From Anadara kagoshimensis (Eukaryota > Mollusca > Bivalvia > Arcoida > Arcidae): DNA of 64,000 bases. This document shows, piece by piece, positions 49,101 to 63,019 of this stretch. Made by a program: the position numbers and the translations under genes. Every line of letters starts with the position of its first letter. The first letter of the stretch is position 1. Under the pieces are notes generated by a model that was given only the letters and a program-made list of their open reading frames with translations, did not search any database and was not told where the DNA came from. The DNA is taken from NCBI GenBank assembly GCA_021292105.1, contig CM037861.1, positions 48,105,310 to 48,169,309 of the forward strand, given 5' to 3'.

Positions 49101-49908
49101 AAAATTTACTGTGATTATTTGTGAAACAACAGTTGACAGTTCAAATGTGAATTTAACAAACTAAATTTTAATGTAAAGAAGTGGACAACTGGGATGGTGT
49201 GTCACATCCTTCTGCACTCAAATTTCACTAAAATAAAATAAATGTAACAGGGAATTTTTCAGGGTAAAAACAAAAGGTAAAAAATGCACACATATTAAAA
49301 TTTAATCACAAAAAAATAACAAAAATCTTAGGTCTTGAATATTTAAGAAATTGTAGAGTTTTATAAAACCTCACATGTATATGTTTTATCTCCAGGCTGA
49401 TTTCTCCATAAAAATAAAACATTTGTTCATTTTCCAAACTTGGTGAAACCTCAGAACTTTTGGCATTCAAAAATACTTTCCTGTCATTGATTCAAACCTA
49501 TAATATTTAATTGACTACTTTGAAAGTATCAATAATTTGCTAGATCCAGTAACACACACTGAAAACTTAAAACTCCTTTATATATATTTCAATAAGTCAC
49601 TGATGGCACCATTCATGTCACACTGCCACTGATAAATAAAATTGTCCCAAACAGTATTCCCTGAATCCCTGGATCATAAATCTGCAAAATATTAATAAAA
49701 AATATAAACAAAACAATCATGAGCTGAACAGGGAACAGTTATTATTAAAATGTTTTAACTTTACATCTCTCTCTCTCTCTCTCTTTCTCTCTCTTTTCTC
49801 TCTCTCTCTCTGGGGGCATGAAATGTTATTTTTCAGTCATGTTCAATGAAATTCTATTCACATTAAAGGTTTGAGACTCAAACTTCAAAGTATAGTGCAA
49901 GTACAACT

Positions 49909-49954
<46 letters not shown>

Positions 49955-50282
49955 GTGCATCCCTTTCCCTCTATACATGTTTAAGGGAAATGAAATGAAG
50001 TCATGGGAGATTCATAGTACAAAAAATAAAATAAAATAAAAGAGAAAAAAATACAATAAATAAATAAATAAATAGGTAAATAAATAAATAAATTAAATAA
50101 ATAAATAAAAATTAGAAATAAAATAAAATAAAATAAGAATAAAAAATAATAACCCAAATAATCATAAAAAGAGTTAATTTGTCGTTAACAATTTCGGCTC
50201 TCTCTCTCTCTCTCAACAGTGTTCAACACACACACACTTGCTGTCTCTAGATAGCACACCGTCACACACACACGCTAGAGAT

Positions 50283-50319
<37 letters not shown>

Positions 50320-53300
50320 GGGTATAATACCGTATACTTACACGATCATCTGACAGCAGAATAATTTCCCGTTGATTTTCAATCATCTATCACCAAGTGT
50401 TGTGAGATCGTCCCCATTCACGAAATTATGCGTTTAACTTCCCATTTTTGTATGAAACACGGCTTCGATTTAACGTTAAACTATTCCAGATGTGGATTAT
50501 CACACAAATTTGAATATAAAACATACAATAAACGAAATCTACGATTTCAATCGGCATCCAAGTTGAATATGATGAACCGGCATGACCACGTTGTTCAGAC
50601 GGTTGACCCGACTTTGACCTGCACCAAGAAAGATAACTCTAAAAATCGGGAAGGAGCGCGCGCCAGAATGGCAACGACAAGAGTCCGGGACTCTGCACGC
50701 GCTTGAAATAACTAGTCATTGTAACAGCCGTGGCCTATGGGAAAAGCATATATTTGCTATCTTCTTTGAAACCAATGAGTCAATTTAAACCAAACTTTAC
50801 ACGAATAATGTATGTTAGGTCATTTACTAAGATTACCCAAATTTTTCTGATCCGCCAAAAAAAATGGCCGTCAGGGCCAAACAAAGTTTAACACTGGGCC
50901 CTATGGGAAAACGCACATTTTGGCTATCTCCTCTGAAACGACTGAAGCGAATTCAATTAAATTTTACAGGAATGATGTATGGAAGGTCTTTTGCAAAGAT
51001 TGCCGAAATTTTTCTGATCCGCCTAAAAACATGGCTGCCAGCGGGGAACATAGTTTAACATTGGACCCTATGGGAAAAACACATTTTGGCTATCTCCTCT
51101 GAAACTACTGAAGCAAACTTAACCAAACTTTACAGGAATGATGTATAGAAGGTCCTTTACTTAGATTGCCGAAATTTTTTTGATCCGCCAAAAAACATGG
51201 CTGCCAGCGCAGAAGATTGTTTAACATTGGACCCTATGGGAAAAATGCATTTTTGACTATTTCCTCAAAAATGACTGAAGCATATTTAACCAAACTTTAC
51301 AGGAATGGTGTGAGGAAGGTCCTTTACTTAGATTGCCAAAATTTTTCTGATCCGTCAAAAAACATGGCCGCCAGCGCAGAAGATAGTTTGACATTAGACC
51401 CTATGGGAAAAACATATATTTGCTATCTTCTTTGAAACCACTGAGCCAATTTAAACCAAACTTTACAGGAATAATGTATGTAAGGTCCTTTACTAAGATT
51501 GCCCAAATTTTTCTGATCCTCCAAAAGAAATGGCCGCCAGGGCCAAACAAAGTTTAACATTGGGCCCTATGGGAAAAGGCACATTTTGGCTATCTCCTCT
51601 GAAACGACTGAAGCGAATTCAATTAAACTTTAAAGGAATGATGTATGGAAGGTCTTTTGCAAAGATTGCCAAAATTTTTCTGATCCGCCTAAAAACATGG
51701 CTGCCAGCGGGGAACATAGTTTAACATTGGACCCTATGGGAAAAACACATTTTGGCTATCTCCTCTGAAACTACTGAAGCAAACTTAACCAAACTTTAGA
51801 GGAATGATGTGTTGGAGGTCCTTTACATAGATTTCCAAAATTTTTCTGATCTGCCAAAAAACATGGCTGCCAGCGGAGAACATAGTTTCACATTGGACCC
51901 TATCTCCTCTGAAGCTAGTGAAACAAATTCAACCAAACTTTACAGGAATGATGTATAAGATAGTTTAACATTGGACCCTATGGGAAAAACGCATTTTAGA
52001 CTATGTCCCCAGAAATGACTGAAGCAAATTGAACCAAACTTTACAGGAATGATGTATAGAAGGTCCTTTACATAGATTGCAAAAATTTTTCTGATCTGCC
52101 ATAAAACATGGCTGCCAGCGGAGAACATTGTTTCACATTGGACCCTATGGGAAAAGCATATATACAAATTTGCTTTAAAAGCATTTTAGTCAGGTGAGCG
52201 ATACAGGCTCAGCCACACTGAGCCTCTGGTTTTTTTTTTTTTTACTTTTTTTGTGTAACCAAATATTGATGCTTAAAAAGTAAAGCAAAAATTTAAAATC
52301 TCAATTTTTGTATCTAATGGCCTTTTTTACATATGTATGGTCATTTATCATGTTTAGTTGAAATTTTGGTAAACTTTCACACCTGAAAGGCATTCACAAC
52401 TTGTAACATTAAGTGTACTGGTACATATTTACATTTCCATTATACATGTCTTCCTATAATCAATGCAGTTAATTCTTATACCAATTTTAATAAAAAAATT
52501 TATTATAACCAAAATGCTAGAAACACAATCACCCTTAAGATACATTTGTATATGGCTAGTCCTATAAATAAGATAAATACTATAATATCATTAGATATGA
52601 TGATGCAGGTTGTCAGAATTGATTCTGAATTTCTGAGAGACATTCAGTATGAACATGTACAGGTTTACAGTTATAGGTGATCAATAGATAAACTTGTGTA
52701 ACTTTGATTACAGATAGTTGATAAGGATTTAGTCAGCTTGTCACATGCTGTTTAACATCACATCAGACATTTTTCAGCTATTATCTTAATTTGAGACGTA
52801 ATTTTATTAAGGCATGATAGATGAATCTCCTTCACTAGTTACTTAGTGAAGCTTCACTAGTTACTAGTGAAGATTTGTACAGTCCAACCTGCCTTAAAGG
52901 TCACCTCTATCAAGGGCCACCTGCTTATAAAGGCCAGTAAAATTGTATCTAAGTTTTTTATTCATATTATTTGAACCTGTATATAAAGGTCACCTGCCTA
53001 TAAAGACCACTTTTACTGGTTCCCTAAGGTGGCCTTTATAGACAGGTTTGGCTGTATATTGAACACTACTGCCATTATCTAATAATTTTGATTTTTTGTG
53101 ATCAGATTAATATGTTATTTTTTGAAAATTTGTATATTGAGTGACCTGGAATGGAGTTTGTTTTATGCCCCAGTTAAGAATCTTTCACTTATATTGAGAC
53201 AGTCATTTCATGGATGGTGGTAGAAATTAGATTGCCTAGAGAAAACCACTGAACTTCAGCAACTTAGCTGGCAAATTTTCTCTCACTAGGAAATATTCCC

Positions 53301-53869
53301 AGTGGGATTTAAACTTAAGCAGTAAGAGGCACTGTGAGCTTTGCTTTAAATTTCTCAGCCCCTGAGGCCCTGATTTATCTATTGATCACCTATAGGTAAT
53401 ACAATAGTAATTTTGAAATATATTGACAATTATTAGAGAAAATGACTGATAACTATCATGCAAACATATTTTTCTTATTGGTTAACCACAATTAAGCGTT
53501 CAATTGCTAATTCTTATATTCATCTGGTTAAGCTTTGAAAAACTGGACCCCAGAGATTAGTTAATTATCGTCTTTAATATCTGAAAAATGCTGATGGTAC
53601 ATAAAATAAAAAACAACCAAAAAATTGAGTTGAAGGTTAATTTTATATTTTCAGACAATTTATACCTCCAAGACAGAGAAAGAGATTTGATGAATTGATT
53701 AAACAATATCCAGTCCAAAATGTGGCAGAAAAAACTCCAAATTCTCCTGGACAAATTCATAAAATTGGACAGCGAAGGTAAGTGAAAGCATTTATTTGAT
53801 TGTGAACTTTGGCAAAAAAAAAAAAATTCAAAAGCTTAATTAGCTTGAAAATTCATAAAAACTATATAT

Positions 53870-53934
<65 letters not shown>

Positions 53935-56900
53935 CATCTTAAAGTATAAAGTTATAAAGGATGAATTACAGAAAGTTGCAACCATATAACTTGTACATGG
54001 TAAATTGGCAATATCCAGAGCCACCAAGAACATGTTACAACAATTAATTACATTAAGAAACAAGAAATGTAAAAAAAATTATTGTAAAGTAAAACCTTCA
54101 GTAAAACTTTGTTATAATACCACTCAATAACTTTGCCACCTAACTTATCACAACAGTGTTTGGATTTTCCAAAATCCAGTTTCGTCAAGGTTTTTCTTTG
54201 TAAATCTCCCCCGATTTATCACCAAATCCCTTTAAAATGTCAAAATTTGACTGGACAAATGGTAGTTTTTTTCAAAGGAAAAGTACTTACAACTTTCATA
54301 TCTTATTCATATGTTGGTATGAAAGATTTAATGCTTTTAAATTTATTATAATATAATTACATGTATACAATTAAATATAATTTTAACAATACTAAACTTA
54401 TTGTAAGGTTCATTTTAAATTTCATTTATGGTCACTTAATTACTTACAGCTGTATAAATTCTTTCATTATCAATATATCAATGTATCAGAAGCTTGAAAA
54501 TTCTGATTTAACTTAAAATTGTTTGAGTGAAAATAATTTTAAAATGTTTTAATTTGTTCAGAAGAATCTTGAACAAGAATTTCCTTAATATTTTAAACAC
54601 ACATATTATTCCAGATAACAAAGCTAGTGGTTCAATGAGACCTTTAAAACATTCCTTTTTTGTACCGATATTTCTTGTTACATAAATTTTACAGGAATGT
54701 CCAAGTTGTTCGAGAGGCAGGAAGTTTCGGTTTCGTTATCAAGGGGAATAACCCTGTACATATTGAATCACTTGATCCAGGAGGAGCAGCGGAAAAGGCA
54801 GGGCTACAAGCTGGTGATTTTATTATAGGACTAAATGGAATTGATGTCAGGTAAGCAGTGTAAAAAATAAGACCTAAATTCTAACTGCCCTGATCTCAAA
54901 TTTTAGTGTTATACAGGAGTAGTTATAACTGAATTTGCTGACTGAAATGTTATTGCATGGTCCGACTGAAAACATACTGGTCTGACGGAAAATTTACTGG
55001 CCTGACAAAATACTTACTGAAAATGTAATGGCCCTACTAAAAACTAAATGGTCTTGTCTAAATAAGTACAGGTTTGACTAAAAAGTAACAGGTCTGACAA
55101 AAAAGTGCAAGTCTGGCTAAAAATGTCCTGGTCTGACTGAAAACATAACTGCCTCATGCTGGTAGACTGGTCAAAAATTGGAACCCTGCATGTAAGGGCA
55201 TTTTAAGAAATTAAGAATTGCATTCTAGTTATATTTGCCTCATTGAATGTTTTTCTTTGCTGTTATAGATCTTGATGGTTTAGGCATTATAAAGAATATG
55301 CTTACAGATCACAGGGCCTCTCTGTCTAGGTTTGAATCCCACTTGGGCAAGATCCTTGTGTGAGAGAGATTGTCATTTTTGCTCACCAAATGTCATTGGT
55401 TACCTCCATTTACTCTGGTTTCCTCCATCATCCCTAAATGGGGTTCACTGCTGTACCACGTGATCAATACCTCTTAACGTTTGTGCGGAACATTTTGGAA
55501 AATATCAACGTCACAGATTCCTGGAATGACGTCGATTTCGCGGGAAAACGTCATCTTATATTATTCCATATCCATTGGAAATAAGTGTTCCACACAAACG
55601 TTAGAGGGTATCACGTGGTACAGCGGCGAACCCCATTGACAATCTAAATATAAATGAAATTAATTTGAAGTCAGACCTAACAGCTGTCTATAAATACCAC
55701 TTCAGGCAAATATACATGGCTCTGTGGGTCTGATAAACATGTTTACAGATAACAGACACTCTCTGTCTAGGTTGGAATCCCACTTTGGCAAGATCCTTAC
55801 GTAAGAAAATTTGTCAGTTTGCTTGCCAAAGGTAAGGAATCATCTGAACTTGCTCTGGTTTTCTCCACAATCCCTGAATTAACTGACTCAATATAAGTCA
55901 AATACTTTTGATGGTAAACTTAGCAGCTGTCTATAAATACAGCTCAAGACAAACAAATATACAACAGTCTACAGCAGTTTTCAATTAAGAATTATTTTAG
56001 AAAAATTATGATTTGTACTTGATCATATGAATTTAATTATAAATTTTGACTTTTATTGCCTACTTCACACAGGAGGTAATTAAAGACCATGATGCACAAT
56101 TATTGTTAACAAGAAAAACAATAGGCCCAATTATCTGCCTGAATGATAGTAAGACTTTTTTATATTGGATGGTACCAATTTAAAAAAATTCTTACCATTG
56201 TTAGGGCAGATAATTCGGCCTAGGAAAGAACACACAAGCGATGGAGTCATACTTCAAGTTTCTAAATTAGTTTAATTAAAAGTACACAGCAGTCTTGAAG
56301 TCCTGCTTTATTATAATGGAATGATATTGTTCATCTATCTGTCCATGGACATTCTTTTGACCCGAGGTTTTTTCAGTTATGCATGAGCCAATTTTTCAGA
56401 AATTATGCACAAATGTCAAGGGTGTAGCTAGGTGAAAATGATGTGGATTAAAATTGGAGAAAATGGTAAAATAATGTCTGTTCCATATCTCATATTTGCT
56501 TTGGATGACTGTCATAAAACTTCACATAAACAATCTTTATGGTCCAAATGTGTGTCATGACCTTTAACCAAGGTCATATCAGAAAGGTCAAGGTCAAAGG
56601 AAAACATTAAATGTTGGGGTGGGGGTATATGGCTCAAGAGACAGTTCTAGGTTTGTTTCTGATTTGTGTATCAATATAAACCAAATATTTTGTTTCAGGA
56701 GATGTAGCCATTCACATCTAGTACAATTATTACAAGACAGTGGTACTTCTCCTATGATAGAGATATTAAGATCTCCTAATAGTACTGATCAAGGTTTAAA
56801 TGGACCAGCTACAAAATCTGTGACTTCAATATCGTCTGCTTCCAGCCATATATCTGCAGACTGGATGTCAGATCAAAAACCACTGGTTGACAGGGATGGT

Positions 56901-59900
56901 AAAACATTCAAGGAAAAGGTTGGTATACACATACAGTAATAGTGAGGTATTGTCTATTCTTGTATCCCAGATAACAAAATCTATCAAAAATTGTGACAGA
57001 TATCTTTCATCTTAAAAACCCTGTGTGAAAGATTTGGCAGTACACAAAAATAAAATGCTGGATGAGCAGGCAGTGTAATGGTTTGTGTCTGTAAAAACTC
57101 TGGGTTGGAGGTGATTTTAGCTTCAAAAGATCCTGTTAACACAAAGAAATTCACAGTTAAACTAATAAGAAGTTTTTAAAAGAGCTTTATCAGCTTAACA
57201 GACTTGATGAACATCTCCAGTTATGCAAAATTTGCAATCATTTCGCTTGTTAAAATAAAATATGAATGTTTAAATGTCATTTTGAAGTGTCATATAATAA
57301 AACAATTACTGTCTTTTGATATCAGTGGATATGAGATAATAGGGACCTCCACCTTGACGTAATGTCCTCGGTGAATATTACTTTGATCAGGTCTGTATAA
57401 TCCATATACACCTCATCAAAAGACAATAATTGCATGATGTTACATTCTTTTTAAATTTACCCAATACAGTAAAATCATGGGAGATGAAACTATAAAAACA
57501 TCATATTTTGAATGTTTTAAGCTTCAATTTTTATTGCAGATTTGTGAAGTGAAAAATTGCCATTTAAAAATTTTATCAACCAGGCAGAAAAAAAATTAAC
57601 CTAAATTCAAAATAGATTGGTTCATATTAAATTAACTATAAACATTTGTTTATATCGTGTCCTAGTTTTGTCTTGAGCAGCTACTTTTAACATTTCTAAA
57701 AGTGTCCTTAAAATGTTCTTCTGTAATGGGAAGGAGTATTATCTATACTGAAACTTGTGTATACAAAAACAACCCATGGGAAATCTACATGATTATGTTA
57801 ACTGATCAAATTATCTCCCTTGGCATTGGTTTTAAGGACAGATTGACCCAACATCACAATCTGTTATAACGGTATAAATTATCCTTACACTTTTTAACAG
57901 ATCTTTATGATCTTCACAGGAACAATCTTTATGTAGTGTAGAAATGTCATTAGCAATTTATACTTTGATAATGCACATGGTTGGGAAAACATAGATTTCT
58001 CGGTTGCGGTTTCATTTTTGGGACACTTTTGAAATGGTATCCCATTTCAGTAATAACTTTTTCTATTACCGGTATTATTCATAATCTGATGAATAATAAT
58101 AACTTGACTTCATGATTTTAAATTATTTCAGGTTAACTACTTATTAACATCTAAAGAGAGAACTCAGGTGAGAAGAGCAATGAGGAAATATGACAGTAAC
58201 AGGTAATATTGACATCTTTCTTTAAATATGCTCCATTAACTAAATGTGTTGTCATTTTTGGCAATGGTAATTTGGTACCCTTTTGTGTTTTTTGAAGAAT
58301 TTGTGAATTTCTGTAATTTATAAACTTTCTCATCTTAAGCTTAACAAAAATAAGAACCTTTTTCTTCAATGCCTGTGCAACAGTATCCAAAGCATCATTT
58401 GGAAGCATACAAGAAATTACAATCAGAATCAAATTACAAAGAGAAAAAATTTGGTCCAAGACAACTGAACTTTAAATACAGAGGCATTGGCTTGTATGTC
58501 AAGCAGTGCTGTATAGACCAGGCTAGATGCCAAAGTTTGATAAAGCACCATTTATCCAATATATAAGTATTTCAGCATGGCGTGTGTAATCTTTCTGTTT
58601 CATATATGTACCTGTATGTGTTTTTTTAGAAAACTAAATAAAAACTATTAAAAAGAGATTAAGACATATACAATATTTAAAACAAAATGTATAAATCTTG
58701 ATTCTATTACATATATGTGTTCATAAAAACTAAATAAAAATTATTACAAAAAATAATTATCCAGTATTTTCAAAACCACATATAAATCTTGTTTGAGATA
58801 AAACAAAATCCAATATGTTCAAAACCACATCTTGTTTTATTTTGATGTTTCAGGAATATTGTTGATTTATATACTGCTTTAAACAATGTATTAGATACAC
58901 CCTCCAAGAAGACATTGTGGGCCTATATCATTGCCAAATTACCACAACCACATCAAGAATTCTGTGTCAATAAAATTAACCTGCCAAGACAGACATTACT
59001 AGGTATGTGAATTACTGTTTATTGCTGGATCAGTATTATGAGAACTACTAGTACATGTAAGCAATTCCAGAGTTAGTGTTGGCTCCATAAGTGGGAGGTT
59101 GTGTGTTCAAACCCTGACTGGGTCAGACCCAAGACTTGAAAGTGGGTAGTGTCTGTTCTTTCGCCATGCACTTGGCATTATGAAATGAAAGTCACAGTTC
59201 TTTTTAATGGGAACTTAAAATAAATGAGGTTCTGTGTCACATTGTCACAAAATTTTTTGTACCTTCACCTATAGCTGGCAACATCTGGATATAAGTGATA
59301 TATTCTTGACATTGACGATAAACACCATTACTCAACTCATTTCCAGAGTTAATACAGGTACTGGTATTGTGTTAAATTGGAAAAAAATGGCAAAACTCTT
59401 GTCTAAATATAAATCTTACCCAAGGGGATGGACATTTAAGTTGGAGACGAGGCTTGCACTAATACTTAAAAAAATTCTTATATTCTTATGTGGAATGGGG
59501 GTATAAGGTTTGAGCTTGCATATACCAAGTACACACTCAACTTCATGAACCCTTTGTTAAGTTTCTATAAGATAAATTATCAGTGTGCTATTTATGATAC
59601 ACTGACTTCTGACAGATCCTGTTTTTATTATAGAATGGTTTGTTTATAATATTTCAGGGATGTTAGAACCAGCAGGATCTAAGTCTCCATATATGAAAGA
59701 TTCCCATGGTGTAAACAAGGCTCCTGATTGGCTATCAAAAAGTAAGAAATAATGAACTTCTGAAATCTTCCTTAAAATGATTTAATGATCCCTTGAAAGA
59801 ACTACATGTTTGTTTGGTTTTTTTTGTTTTCTTTTTTGTTTTTGTTTTGTTGTTGTTGTTTTTGTGTGTGTGTGTTTTTTTTTAAATTTTGTCTGTATTA

Positions 59901-62900
59901 AACTAAACTATGTATTGCAATTTATTTCTCTGGCAACCAAGTTACCAAAAGTTTATGATATAAGATGGTTGCCTATCTGAAATTGGCAAATTTGTTAATT
60001 CTATAATGTTGATAATGAAGGTCATTTTAGAATAATGTGTACATATTCCTGGTCATAAAAATGGTTTTAATTCTCATGTTATACCTTACGCATGTTCAGT
60101 AAAACTTGAGCCCACATATGAGTGATTTTGAGCAGTTTGTATATTAAAAGAACAAATTTTACTATATGTAAATGTACTTTGCTATTATAGATACAGTAAA
60201 TGGACATACGGGTAACCACCAACAACAGTCAGTACCTCATCTATCATCATTTCAACAACAAGTAGATTATCTCCTGACATCAAGGGAAAGATCACAACTA
60301 AAGAAAGCTCTACAAATATATGCTGAAAATAGGTACTACATCATTAACATCTGTTTGAGATAATGAAGTTCATAGAGTTATGAATACCATTTATCATGCG
60401 ACTTGAAATTTGGAAAAGTTGTAATTTACAAATAAAGGTATTGAATCTGGTCCACTATTTACCAGCAAAATGTGATGGCTTTTACATTAGAAGTCACATA
60501 TGAAATATGCATGTATAAAAGCATTCCAATTTCATATAGAAAAGACTACCGAGGCATATCCTTCAGTTTAATGTAAATGTAAAATTTTACAAAATCTCTC
60601 ATCATTGTCTTTAAGGATTTGAATTCATGCAAAATTTTCTCAATGAAGTGGCAAAATTTTATCAAGTGATAAAAAAAAATCAGACTGGATTTGTGATTTT
60701 GTTTATTGTGTTTATATATATTTATACTGCCAACATTTTGTGTGCCAATTTTCTGGAAAACTATTGAACAGATTTTTATGAAACTTTACAGGAATAATCT
60801 TTGGCTGGAGTAGGTGTGGCATTGGCTATTGTATTTTGATCATGGACATGGTTGAGAAAACAGATTTCCCAATTTGAATTCATTTAGGGGGACACTTTTG
60901 AAATGGCATCCTATTTATGTTATAACTTGTTCTAATAATGGTGATTGTTTTTGATAGGAAAGCTGACAATTTGATTCAGGACTTAGAGGTTATTTTAGAC
61001 ACACCTTCCAAGCAAACTTTATGGATGTATATCATACCATTGTTAATTACTGAACATCAGGATTACGCTAGAGAGAAATTAAATATCGGAACAATTGGGG
61101 AAGGTGGGTGATAATTTATTATATTGGTATATTGAATTTTTCATGATTTTTTATACAGTAAAACCCCAATTTATTGCCACCATTTGTTGAGTCAAATTTA
61201 TTGCATTATAAGGAGATTTAGCCATTTATTTGAATGGAGCTTTTAAAGAAAAAAAAATAGAAAAATGGATTTTGGGACTTTAAATTACTGTGGTGATAAG
61301 TGAGGTGGCAAAGGTATTTAGGGGCTTTATAATAAGGTTTTACTCTATTTTAAGAATGATTTACAAACATGTTATGACACTTAATCGCAATCTGTCGGTA
61401 TTGTAACATGTATGAAGTCTATATGTAATAGTGTTACAGGTGACTGTAAACCTTTTCACATACTGTATGTTGGTCTCCAACCAGGGTCACATTGGTGATG
61501 GATATCCATGGTAACCACTGCACCACTTGTACACATTTATAAGACAATGGCATGTATTAGCTGCTAAGATTGCAAAGGTTGGTGGTTTTCTCTGAGCATT
61601 CTGGTTTCCTTCATCAGCCATGAACTGACCACATCACTATAAGTAAAATAATCTTGACTGGGGCATAAAACACCATTATTCCACTCCTCTCATAATTTAA
61701 TTGACCTAGCTATTAATGCTTTAATATTCATGACATATTTATAAACACACAGATTTTAATGGTGACGGTATGTGTTTTCCACTTTAACTTGAAAAAAAAA
61801 CTAAAAATATCTGGATAAAAAATTAGAAATTCAAATGAAATTGATCATTATTATAATGGAATAAGAATCTTTGTCAATATTTAATCAGCCTGATTATGTT
61901 TTTAATATTTATGAAATATTTGTGAACACACAGATTTTAATGGTGATGGGCATTATCCAATGGACAGTTATATAGGAGATAATAGCACACTTAAAACAGA
62001 TATTGACTATAGATACGGTGAGACAAGTTTTACTGTAAACCAAACTTTTATTCGAGTGTTATTAACCTTCGGATGTTTTGCAAGGACAAAATAATCATGA
62101 CAGTTAATCAATGCAAACATGTTTTTGAAAATAGTATTACTGTACAAGACGATACATTCACGAGAAAGAAATATTTGTGATTCTCACGGTGACACTTGTA
62201 CTACAAATATATCTTCTCAGAGAAAAATTATTTATTTCCCTTGGTTCTCTTTCCCTACAGTCTGAAAATGTCTTACCATAAAATAGTTTAAAAGACCATA
62301 AATGTGAAAGTTTCCTACTGCTAATATTTCTTCTTCTACAGTATCATTACTCAATTTTCAGCTATAATCAATATCGCAAAAGTTAATAGTCCTGAAATGG
62401 TTATGACAAAACAAATTGCCAAAGTTAATATCCATTAAATAAAAGTTGGTTCACAGTATATATGTCAATTAAATATAGAGAAAATATTTTTTTTTGTTTT
62501 TAGTTAATTATTAACTAGATTTGAATTTTTTCAACAAAATAAAGTTGTTGAAGTGTAACTAATTGGGTTTGCCATTGTATCATGCAATACTTCTTAATAT
62601 TGTGTGGAACAGTTACAATTTCTATTGGATATGGAATCACATAAGTTCATGTTTTTCTCTTAAAAACAGTGTTATTTTAGGAAAGTAAGTGTTTTCCAAA
62701 ACATCCCACGCTAACATTAAGAGATGCTGACTACATGGTATAGTGGTGAACCTCAATGGTTTTTAGGTAATACATGTATCAAGTAATGATGTTTATTTTA
62801 CTCTTGATCCCTTTTTTATTTTTTTATGGCCAATGCTTTATAATGATCTCAGTGTTTACAATAAACTGGTTTAATTTTACTTTCAGCTATGACAGCACCA

Positions 62901-62942
62901 GTGGTGAGAAGAAACAGAGAAAATATGGTTTGTAAAGTGAAG

Positions 62943-63019
<77 letters not shown>

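Larger units (their letters stand above)
46257..52228. mobile_element. AGCTCACCTGGCC-type repeat element with 166-bp internal satellite
   Basis: Begins AGCTCACCTGGCCTAAAGGC, then a GTCCGTCAGTC-rich stretch, then about twelve units of about 166 bp with GATCCGCCAAAAAACATGGC. It closes with GTCAGGTGAGCGATACAGGC near 52190-52228, partly inverse to the start. The array is split by the DNA transposon at 47014-50733. Another copy starts at 63870. Confidence 0.85.

Noticed and set aside
50428-50706. 92-aa plus frame inside the 3.7-kb transposon
   Set aside because: No recognisable transposase motif, no splice partner, ends in Arg-rich low-complexity sequence. Left as unknown interior.
61753-61770. 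DFNGDG as an EF-hand calcium loop
   Set aside because: Only the first half of a loop is present and no flanking EF-hand helices exist. A chance resemblance.
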